Of a DNA stretch of 64,000 bases, positions 15,401-27,400 are shown one piece after another (position 1 is the first letter of the stretch; each line of letters starts with the position of its first letter). The notes under the pieces are model-generated. The model was not told where the DNA came from. It saw nothing but the letters and a program-made list of their open reading frames with translations, and made no database searches. Both the position numbers and the translations under genes were made by a program. Source of the stretch: Oreohelix idahoensis (Eukaryota > Mollusca > Gastropoda > Stylommatophora > Oreohelicidae); contig JAMPIV010019851.1 of NCBI GenBank assembly GCA_024509875.1, positions 124,001 through 188,000 of the forward strand, given 5' to 3'.

Positions 15401-18400
15401 TTGGGAGAACACTTAATGGATGTGCTGTTGGGGTGGCCTCATCACTCCCTGTCTATGGCGACTACACATTGTCCAGTTATTTGATGGAAATTTTATGGGT
15501 GTGTTAGAAAATAAGTTGAGTTGGTGAATTCTCAGCAGACCAGACGCTCACGTAGCTTGAATGTGCAGCTCTGGTGCTGAGATCTGGTGGCCCCACCTCT
15601 CCGTGCTTGGGGGGCAATATCAGGCTGCTCTGCCAAAATATAAACTGCACGGGTCCACTCTTGTATTAGTAACTCATCATTTGACACCACATTGGTGCCA
15701 AATAAAAACTCACAGCTCTGCAATAAAGTATTGGTCATGTGTCAGAATTCCATCCTCTAACTCATTTCTGGACACAACACTACACACAACAACAACACCA
15801 CATGGACGGGTCAGATCTTTTTGACCAAACAACACATCTTACCAAGTAGGTTTCACATAGGATAAGTTCTCCCAGACTACATATTCTGAAATATGTTCAT
15901 TAGCTTTCTGCCATAGAATAGGATAGGTGATATGTTTCACTGATCTCAACACTTGATCTGTCCTTCATAATCCTTACTGGAGTTTATGTATTTTATTTAT
16001 CTCTAGACCCTGAACTGGGGCGGGGGGTCTAGAGCGAATCCTTACTTGTTGTAAGGCATAGATTTTGATATGGCAGTATCAAATCACTCGAAACATTAAA
16101 CACATATTAAAATATACAAAGAAATACTTTCAGTCTTACCAGAATTATGAATATAGAACACAGTTAATTGCTAGCAAAACTCAGCTGAGCTGCTGGCTTT
16201 AGTATGGCGTCCCTCTAAAGATATCAATTTGCTTCTGGGAATACACCACTATATTATTTACTGTGTCTACTAGGACAACTTATGACGAATGGCAAAAATG
16301 CGCGTCTGAGCGCCGATAATATATTCATCTTTGGCCAATCACCGCCTTTTTCTTTTCAAATTCAAACCTCCTACCCAAAAGTCATTTCAGTCATACCTCA
16401 GTCAAGTATGCCTTATTGTCTGTTGGTCCGTCCGTCTCTACTTGCGTTTCACAAAAAACACACTTGTTTTTTTTAACCAACTCTGCCTTCCCCTACACAA
16501 TTTTGCCTTTAAAGTTATTTTTAGCCACAATTCTCCAGCCCATCCCCTCTCTTTCATACCAACTAGATTTTAGCGCTTTGAGTCTCAAGTCTGCAGTTTT
16601 TGAAAATTAGGGACATTTTTGTTTCAATGCAGACGCTCGCTGATATGAACAACACAGTCTTTTGTCAATATCTTTCTTATTATCTATCCGTCTGTATAAA
16701 TGAAAGCATATTATTTCACTGCTCAAGATGGGCCATCCGGCCAGCTAGGTTTTATATTCCTAACATCATTATTAAGAAAAAGTTACTTTTCAAGGTTAGT
16801 TGGTTTTGTAATGCGTTCGTCACTGCATTCAAATAAACGGACTAAGTTATCGCAAAAGCGTCCAAGAAATGACTGTGGCGTATAATAGCTAAGGTCCCTT
16901 TTGTCGATTTCTTTACCTTCTGTCAACTTGGGGACGTGACTTTTTCCTCCTTTCCCCACCAATTTGCGTCCTTTTAGCCTTGCTAGTTTCAAGCACGTTT
17001 CAGTCATATTTTTTCCTCTGATCTCCGTTCTCATCCCGCTCCAAGGGTAAACGTTTTGCCTTCACGTCTAACAATTTAAATTCCATGGCGGGTGATGACC
17101 CGCGGCGTGGGCGATCATGTATTCTAGTAGCTTACGCATTAGTTTTTATCCCTACGTTGTATCATTGGAGATATTTTAACGTTGTATCATGGTTAATTTT
17201 ATGACACTCATAAAGCTTTTAGTTCTTTTGTTAAAATGATTTGTGATTGTGAGGAGAAACAGTTGCTACATCATGGCCTAAAAACCCACCCCTTGCAGAC
17301 CCAAGTAGAACAGTCCCAACTAAGATGGTTTTGCCATGTCTGCAGAATGGGAGAAGATCGGCTACCACGACAAGTATGGGAAACTAAGAGCCAAGGATCC
17401 AGACTTCCAGAATGACCCAGAGTCCACTGGGAGGACAACATTAGACAATCTCTGAAGGACAGAGGACTAGAATCGAACCAGGCCAGAAGGAAGACAGCCG
17501 ATAGGATAGTATGTCGCTCTCTCTTCCAAACCTGTACACCTCACGGTAGAAGAGGAACGACTAAGTAAGAGGTGAAACAACAAATATGGGGCATTCTGTA
17601 GTGCACGTGAATGCTTGATGAAGGTTCCTGCAGGAGGACCTGCTGCAGTGTTAGCTCCATGCTCCATAAAGAGCACAAAAGAAAGTGATGATTGATTCTG
17701 TAGTGGCTGCGTGCTGCACAGGGAACAAAAAGGTCAAGGAAAAAGATTCTATAAATGTTTCGACAACCCCATCATAAGTTGAAATGGTTTTAACTTACGA
17801 AATAACTTTATACTATATGAACTATAAGAATATGTTAACAGTTAACATGGCTGAATGCTTAAATGTGCAAATCATTACATAACATTACTGTACTTTAGAA
17901 TACTGTACTGTAATACATAATAAATGAATAACTTAATGAAATTTACAACCGAACGTCGGGAGTAGAAAATAATCAAAAATAATAAAATAGGATTAAAACC
18001 GTCATAAGTACGAGTGGTTGTAAATCGAGGACAGTCTGTACGAGATATTTACAGGTCATCTAATTATATCTTGGGAGCCACAGTAGCATGGTGGTTGTAC
18101 TGACTTCCTAGCTCGGTGGTCCATGGTTCGATCCCCAGTTGAGGTGGGATTTTTTTAGACCGCAAACGGCTCCGGGGGCGACCCAGCCTCAAAAATTGGG
18201 TACCAGAGCAACTCTGGGAAGGTTAAGGCGGCCGGCGTGATGCTGACCACATCACCCCTAGAGTGCCGATGGTCAAGAAAATATGGGCCTAACACCATAT
18301 TCTCAATGGGCGTGTAATGGGATCCTTTACCTAATTATATTTGCAGCATTTTAAAAGTGTTTTATTGTCGTGGTATATACGTACTGAGATGCTTCAAGTT

Positions 18401-21400
18401 GAGTCTTGTCACAAATTGAGATGGTCAGTGACACAATGTTGTCACACTTTAAGATGGTTTGAGTTAGTGATTCATGATTATTGCTTTTTATTGTTGTTGT
18501 GTTGTTGTTTGCATTCGCTCTCAGCCATATCTCTCTCTTACAATGCTGGCCGTTAGCTTTGAGCGGTAAGTGCGTTGTGTCATAGTTTACAGCTGGGCTG
18601 TGATATCTGCGCCTTTCTACCCCACACATCCAATTTCAGCTAGCAATTTTTACGGGTATGCTTCCCTGCCACCTCACACATTTATGTATGCTATATCTCA
18701 TGTCCATCCAATAGTACAGTGAGGTGGCTGCACCAGTGAGCATCTTCAGAGTTGAGACGCAACTCTGCCCCAGATCTGGAAGGCCCCGTTTCCGGGAACA
18801 CCATACACAACCAATTGAGGCACCATTCGCCTTATGTATTATCACTTTTTGAGATGCATTAAATTAATTCATTCACTCAGTATTCTTACTTATTGAGATT
18901 AATTAACTCTTTTGTTTTCTGCGTAATTGTTTCCCAGTATGTTGCACATCAAGTTTCAGTCATGGAGTAAAATTTCCTGCAAGTCTAAGAATAAAATAAC
19001 ATTGTAACTACATGTGATAAATTGATCATTCTTTTTCGAACAGTGGGAAATAGATTGAACTTTTTGTAGAAGAGCAAGCTGTGTCTTTTGTTTAATGAAA
19101 AAAAGATGAGGTACCAAAGAAGAAAGTAAAACAATTTTTTGGGATAAATTTTCAGGACTCAGAATGTGAAATGTTATCCTTCAGTCAGGAAAAAAAACTT
19201 AGATGAGTAGCTTCCTCACAGTCATACATCATATTAATAAAATCCCAGTGTGAATAAGTCAGAAAAACTTATTTGCTCTATTTAAAAAAATGTTTGGATA
19301 TCGCTGACTTGTCATGTTGACAAGTATTGAAGTGGAAAAAATTTTAGATTTCACTTACTCGTTATGTTGACAAATGAGGCGAACAAATATTGTGGTTGTT
19401 GCTGACTCATTATGTTGGCAAATAATGAGGTGAACAAAGTTCACTTTAAAACAATATGCTAATAGTTTTAAATCCAAGAAAAGTTGATAGTTTTGTATGT
19501 GGAAATATGTATTGTTTAAATTACTATGTTCTAAAGAAGGGTAAACTATATTTAAATAAAACTGTCGTAAAATGAGTTCAGTGACTGAGCATTCTAAGTA
19601 ATGAATTAGTTTAAGCTGAGCCAGTGATTTGGTGTTCTCACTTACTGATGTGGTGAACAAGTTCTCAGCACTGACAGATGAATACTGTGGTTTGATAAAC
19701 ACCCAAAACAAAAGAATTGAAGAAATAGCTGACGGATTTAATAAAGCAGTTCTGAAAGCTGCCCTAGAATCAATACCACGAGGGGCAAGAAAAGATTATA
19801 AGCCGTACTGGACAGAAGAACTCAAAGAACTAGAAGAACAGGTAACAGAGGCCAGACATGTAGCAGAAAAGGACAAAACAGTTGAGGCAAACATCGCCTA
19901 CAAAGCTATCTCTGCAAAATACAGGAAAATGTTAAACTGTTCAGCCAAAAATAGCTGGATCAAAACAACAGAAAGTCTTAACCTCAACAAAGATGGAAGA
20001 AAATTATGAAGGCTCGCCAAAGCCTTAAATGATGAGGAATGCAAAAATAAGGAAATAGCCCTACAACAAAATGAGAAAATACTCACAAAGAAAGAAGCAG
20101 CAAATGTCTTTGCTCAAAAATTCTCACATGAGAGCCAGATAAATGTTCCACCAGACAGAAAACAGAAAATTATCAAAGAGCAAGAACTTTACCAAAATAT
20201 ACCAATGATCCAGAAGAGAACATGACATCAAACATCACCATGAGAGAGCTAGAGGCAGCCATTGTATCCTTTAAACAAAGAAAGTCACCTATAAAAGATG
20301 GGGTAACAAATGACATACTTAAAGGGCTAGGGCCTAATGCCAAGAAAGCCCTCCTCAAGATTATGAACTATAGCTGGAAGCGTGGAATTGTACCACAGGC
20401 CTGGAAAGAAGCAGTACTAGTTCCAATCCTTAAAAAGGACAAAGACCGAATGGACCTCAACAGCTACAGACCCATCAGCCTTCTAAGCTGCATGGGAAAG
20501 CTTATGGAGAGAATGATCAATACCATATTAAGTTGGCACCTCGAAGAAAAACAAATTCTACTGCACCAACAGTCAGGCTTCAGGCAACATAGGTCTACAG
20601 AGGACCAAGTCACCTACATTGCACAGGAAATCGAAGATGCTTTCCAAGAAGGAAAGCACACATTAGCAGTCTGGGTAGACATGGAGAAAGCATTTGATAA
20701 AGTTTGGAAAGATGGGCTAAGAGTTAAAATGCTTAAATATGGAGTCTGTGGAAGAATGTATAACTGGATCAGTCACTATCTAACAAACAGAACAGCTAGA
20801 GTGCAGGTGCACGGACAGTTAAGCAAAAAGACTACAATGGAACATGGAGTCCCACAGGGTGGGGTCCTTTCCCCAACGCTCTTCCTTATATATATAAATG
20901 ATATAACAGAAAACATCCACAAGAGTGTCCACAACTCCCTCTATGCTGATGACCTGGCCATGTGGACTTCAGAAGAATACATCACCACAGCAAGAGTGTG
21001 CATGCAGGATTCACTGCTAGCCCTTGAAAGTTGGTCCAGAAAGTGGTTGCTCAAAATCAATGAACAAAAAACAACACACACTATTTTTACCTTGTCAAAT
21101 AAACCACAGCATGCAAAGCTACAACTAAATGGGCAGGCAGTACGAGAAGATGAAACACCAACATACTTAGGAATCACACTAGACTGCCAAATGACGTGGA
21201 AGTCACAGATAACCAAAATACAGCTACGGGCAAAACTTTGCATGGCCATCATGAAAAAGTTAGCTGGTACCACATGGGGTGCTGATAAGAATATCCTCAA
21301 AAAGCTGTACACAGGCAGAGTCAGACCTGTTATGGAATACGGCATCACAGCTTGGTCGACAGCAGCAAAGTCAAATTTTGACAGAGTAAAAAGACTCTAA

Positions 21401-24400
21401 AACCAAGCAGCATGTATTATAACAGGGGCCCTAAAGTCCACAAAAATCAACCATATGGAAAACATTATAGGGCTACAGTCAATGGAGGATAGACGTGACA
21501 GCAGAGTCCTACAACAAGCCAAAAAATTTAAGAGACTCGAAGGACACCCCATGTTCCAAAGAATGAATAGGCTAGGAAGAGGCAGGCTCAAACGAACTAA
21601 CTTTGTGGCCCAAGCAGAAGAACAAAATTAGCAAAAATACCATGCTAGCAAGCTCAGTTGCAAAGAAAATACCAACACGCACAACTATCCCACTGTGGAA
21701 AATAAGATGCTTTCCTGAGTTAAAATCTGATATTCCAGGCATTGAAAGTAAGTGAACACAGACAGAAACACAAAGAAAGTGTATAGCAACCAAGTATATT
21801 GACCAAAAAGTCCCAGCAAAGCTTTGGACACATGCATATACTAATGGTTCAGTAAAAAATGCAGTTGAAAATGGTGGTGCCGGCATCCTCATAAAATTAA
21901 AGAGTAGAATCCACTCTATGGCAATTGCCACTGGCAAATACTGCAATGACTTCACTGCTGAAGCAGAAGCCCTGAAACAGGCAGCGGAAACTCTTATTGA
22001 ATGCAAAGCACAGGCAGAAAAACGGATAGTAATCTTTACAGATGCCCTCTCAGTAATAACAGCGATGAAGAGCCACCAAGCTAAAGGATTGAAAGATCTG
22101 ATAATCTCCCTTGAAAGACTGACCAAATGCTTCAACAAGTGCACTATCCAGTGGATACCAGCCCATTGCAACATACCAGGAAATGAGGAGGCATACAAAC
22201 TTGCTAAGGAAGGAGGTGCCTTACAACAAAATGATATAGAGACAACTTACGCAATGGCAAAGACTACTATAAAGGCTACATTCAAGTCCAAATGGGAAAG
22301 AGAGCACCCGGGCCATTTGAAAAATGATGCATATCATCAACTATCCAGGAAAGAACAGGTCATCATTTTTCGGCTACGCACTGGACACAACAGATTGAGA
22401 TACCATCTATACCACAAATACAAAATTGGTGCAACAGATCTCTGCACCTGCGGTACCGGCCCGATGACAGTCGAACACCTGCTGCAGTACTGCCCAACCT
22501 ACAGAAATGAACGGAGTAGCATATGGCAACAACCCACTTCTGTCAACGAAAAACTGTTTGGCGATGTCAGGAACCTTGAGTTGACTACTGCCTTTATTAG
22601 AGTCATAAATGTGGAGGTCTGAAGGCAAACGAGGAAGAAGAAGAAGAAGTGTGTAGAAATATGTATTTAAATTACTATGTTCTAAAGTAGGGTAAACTAT
22701 ATTTAAATAAAACGGTGTCATAAAATGAGTTTAGTGACTGAGCATTCTGAATTAGTTTAAGCTGAGCCAGTGATTTGGTGTTCTCACTTACTGATGTGGT
22801 GTACGTTGAGTCAGTGACTCCATATTCTCACTTACTGAAATGGTTTGAGTCAGTGACTCAAAATTCTCACTTATTGAGATGGTTTAAGTTGAGTGAGCAC
22901 CTTAGTATTTTAAATTAGTTAATAGCTCTGTATCCTTGTTGAGATGGTTTAAGTTAGTTGTTGTTCGTCCATCACGGGTGATGAAGGAACAACAACTAAC
23001 TTAAACCATTTTACTTAAACCATTAAACCATTTAAATTAGTTAATGGCTCTGTATCCTTGTTGAGATGGTTTAAGTTAGTTAATGACTGTATCATCACTT
23101 GTTAAGATGGTTACAGTTAGTTAATGACTCAGTATCCTTGTTGAGATGGTTTAAGTTAAGTTAATGACTCTGAATCATTGTTGAGATAGTTTAAGTTAGT
23201 TAATGACTCTTTATCTTTGTTGAGATGGTTTAAGTTAAGTTAATGACTCTGAATCATTGTTGAGATAGTTTAAGTTAGTTAATGACTCTGTATCCTTGTT
23301 TTCTTGTGAAGGGGCATGTGTGTGCGTGTGTAAAAGTGACACACCGAGCATTTAGTTTTTAACTTTTTTTCCTAGTCTAGTTTTACTGCAGTATCATTTA
23401 ACTGTATCTTTAACCTCAGTGGTGCCACCTGTGTTTTATCAGCACGACCAAGCAGAGCAAAACAGAAAACAAGATCTCAGGATGAAAGTGTACAGAGCAA
23501 CTTGAGGCAGTATGGGTTAGAGAATAAGTACATTGATGTGCTCGTTGCAGATTCATCGATACAGAGAATGTGGAGAAATGGATGGAAATTCGATGCCATC
23601 ATTACCGATCGTAAGTTCACTGAATATGATTGAGTTTGCTGTGTTTGATAGAAGCAGTATTGAGATTGTTGTTACATGTTTGATTGAAGTTGTTTTGGGA
23701 TTGCTTTATGTTTGATGTAAGTTATATTGATGTAAATCAGTGAATGGCAACACAGTCTGTGGCCTTGTAAAAATGTATGGTGAACTCAGTTTAGATGAAC
23801 TAAATTGTTATGTTATAACCATTTTTGAAAATTTATCAATTACTGTACGAGTGTACATCATTGTTAGATTTTTATCAGAATATGTATCCACAGTGTTCAA
23901 AAAACTTTTATTTGTCACCACAAAATAACCAGTGTTTGACACTACTGCCATCTGACAGCTTGGTGTGAAGCTAAATGTCATCACTACAGATGGCGCACTC
24001 CAGCTACAAGCTTCTTAATTATTTATTACAATTTTTTTTTTAGCTTTTGCTTTTTGTTATGCATGTCATCTATGCCATAGCATTACAAGATGATGCATCA
24101 AAATGATGTACATCTGTAACACAAAGTAAACATTTACGCAACATAAAATATAAGCAAAATTACTGTTTTTCATGAAGTGTAATACCGTTGTAATTTCATT
24201 ATATAATGAGCAATTTATAAGCGCAACACACACACACACAAATTCAAAGCAACCCAGCACATAATAAAATAAGGAAATTACACACTGAAATAAGTTTATT
24301 TAGTGAAAATGTGACACATTTGGCTAACAAATGCAGCCCCCCACCACACTTAACAGCATGAGTGAAACGAAACAATATAAGTAAGTGAAAATTTTCTCTC

Positions 24401-27400
24401 TTTATGTCAGGTTCAAGCTTGTGTATGAATAAATTTGAATTTGATTGTCATTAGCGGTTGAAATTCATTTATTTAACTAAATCTTTTTTTATTCCAATGA
24501 ATTGTTTGACCATTTCTGTGGTCACCTGGCCACAGAAATTGGTCAGAAAAAAAAATTGATGTCTCAACCAGTTACACTGAGATAACTAAATGTCTTATAA
24601 AAGTTGTACTGGAATTGTCCCTTTGTGTGCTTGATAGAAATGGTGCTGCGTATGCTGTGTTTGAATTTAGCTATTTGATGTTCAGAAGACAATGCCAGAA
24701 GGCCACATAAATGTTTTTCATTTTTTCACAGAAGATTGTTAAGAATATCCTGATCACCTATTTGAAGAAGTGTTCCTTCCTCACCCTTTTAACTCCTTAC
24801 AGAGCATGGAGCCACCACTGTGGCTGTTCTCCTTATTGCAAGAAACCAACATCAAAGTACATTCTCCTGCACAAGTGGTTTTGTGTTTTAGCAATTTGTT
24901 TGACATAATGAAGTTGCCAGCTCCAAGCACAACCTGACATGTTGCCTTGTATGACATGCCTGAAGTAGCTGGAGTCTTACTCTTTCTTCATCTCCTCAGA
25001 GATCCCTGAGGACTATAAGGACATTCAGACGTGTTATTGACATCAAATTGAATGTTGTACAAGGAGTGTTGAGAATAATGTGCTTTGTTTTTTATGGAGA
25101 ATGACTGAACAGTGCCACATTTTTTATCTCCCCGATGAGCATGTGAGCCTCAGTTTGGCAGAGTGATTAGAGCATTGGCCTCACGCAACAAAGGTGCTGG
25201 GTTCAAAACACCGGTGGTGTCATGCTGAAGTTACCCAGCTGTAAATGACTACCTGACTGCTCTTGAGTTGGGGAAGAAAAAGGGCAGTAGGGAAGGGAAC
25301 TGATCACCTCACATCTCAGTGCTGGACCCACCATAGTGAAATCTCTAACAACTCACTCCCCAATGGCAGTATCTGCTACGGGACTACCGTTGTCTATTTT
25401 AAAGAGCATGTAACCACCACAGAAATTGGCTTTTATGCACGTAGCCTGCGTCACAGCACTTCATGTGGCCTGACAACGGTATTTTCTGTAGCAATTTGTT
25501 TTATGTGAGGTTGTAAGTCCTTGGCACTACCTCATCTCAGTCACCTCATCTCAGTCACCTCATCTCAGTCACCTCATCTCAGTCACCTGTCACAGCATGC
25601 CTGGTGGGTACAGTGTTCCTGTTCTTTCTTTGTCTTCTCAGGGACTTCTGGGAATCACACAGGATGTGTTTGGTGGTAAGGTAGTCCCGAAGCAGATACT
25701 GCTATAGGGGAGTGAAGTGTTAGAGGCTTCGCTATACTAGATCTCGGCATAATGAGATGGGGGGGGGGGGAACCAGTTCTGGTCCTCACTGCCTTTACCT
25801 TTCCTAACTCAAAACAGAGTTGGGTACTCATTTACAGCTGGGTAAACTGGAGTGTGGCGCTGCTAGGTTTCGATCATGGAACCCGGTGAGGAGAGGCGAG
25901 CTTAGCCAATCGGCTGCTCGTTTGGTGGTAGTAATGTTGAAATCAGCTATTGGGTCTGGTAGTATAGAAATAATCATCCTTTCCCTTTTTGCTGCTGATA
26001 GAGCGTTGGGTCACAACTGTAGCTAGTTCCCTTTGCAGGAAACCTGAGCCTATGCTCCTGCAGCTGTCGTTTTATAGCAGTTAGCTTTGTATGATCTTCT
26101 TCTTCTTGCGATCGCATCTTTGATGTTTACACCATCAGACGAGTTCTGATGATGAACTCGACTATTGTCTGGAGTTCCTCTTTAGCTCCATACAGCTTTA
26201 AGTTTAGTGTTGAGTCATTGGGACATTATATCTTTCTTAACTGGTCGTACAGAAGACAATCCTGTAGAACATGCTCAGCAGTTTGTTCGTTTAATCCACA
26301 TGTGCACAGTGGTGAAGCAGACAATGGATGAGTTTTGTATGATGAAGTTGTCAGCTCTATGCACAACCTCAACCTTTTGCAACATGCCTGAGGAAGCAGT
26401 TTTATTTATCCTTTGCCTCCTTAGAGACCCACCTGGAACTACAGGAAGGTGAAGTGAAGATAAATAAGGAACTAACCAAAACTGCACATTTCAGCGTTGC
26501 AGAAAGGTCAAGGTAGTCCCATAGCAGATACTGCCTTAGGGGAGGCAAGTTTTAGAGCTTTCACCATACTGGGTCCAGCTTCGAGAGGTGGAGTGACAAG
26601 TTCCCTTCCTCGCTGCCTTTGCCTTCCTTAATTCAAGAGCAGAATCAGATACCTATCTACAGCTGGGTAGACTGGAGTGTGATGCCACTGTGTTTTGAAC
26701 CCAGTACCTTTACCGCATGAGGCCAGCGCTCTAACCATTCTGCCAATCCTACGCTCATAGGTTATACTGCAGAAAAAAGTATAGTAATGAATTTTCTAGC
26801 ATATTTTTTATGGACTTTTTTTTCCTTCAGCGCCATATGGAATAAGAGAATCTGCAGCAAAGATTGCAACAAAGGAACTGTCAGAAGTGAAGGAAGTCCT
26901 GTAAGTGTGATGTTGACTGTTGATTTGTTTGTGTGCTTTTTAAATCTAATTTCCCTAGTAAACTGGGTGAGAATACAACAGGCACATTTATCTACTACTG
27001 TATGGAGGCTCTGAGGGTCTAGTTTTTCATTACAAAATACTTAATCTTAATTTTGTGATCAGATACTGTTAATGTATGCCTTTAAACTATCTTGTAATGT
27101 TGCATTGCCCTAAAATTAATAATTTAAGTACACTGGAGAATGTTTGAATAACAGTAATAAAAGATGACCTAGAGGAAGGACAGAATGCAAGAGGGGACTG
27201 TGTGCCCAGTTTTCAACCCTTGGAAAATTAATTTCCTTTGTATCCGTCTATCTACCTAGTCTGTCTGATTCTGCTCTTGAGTTAGGGAAGGCAAAGACAG
27301 CAAGCAAAGGAACTGGTTACCCCACCTCATGATACTGGACATCGTCTAGTGAAGGCTTTATCAGTTCACTCCCCTACGGCAGTATCTGCTATGGGACTCA

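Larger units (their letters stand above)
19656..22648 (+). mobile_element. LINE family A, 3-kb copy with RT and RNase H
   Basis: This is the longest LINE in the window. It begins in the linker before RT (a helical segment at 19629-20009 containing ARKDYKPYWTEELKELEEQ), then has RT at 20222-21400, RNase H at about 21830-22330 and a zinc knuckle near 22440-22490. It ends in a GAGGAAGAAGAAGAAG tail. The endonuclease region is absent, so it is 5'-truncated. Stops and shifts separate the parts: TGA at 20007-20009, TAA at 21398-21400 and a frame change near 21630. RNase H with a terminal CCHC-type knuckle suggests an I-type clade, but the clade is not certain. Confidence 0.92.

Noticed and set aside
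23420..23442. Earlier acceptor for TRMT11 exon 6 at CCTCAG
   Set aside because: In the phase left by exon 5 it leads to a stop (TGA) before the conserved block; the acceptor at 23441-23442 keeps the frame and family match.
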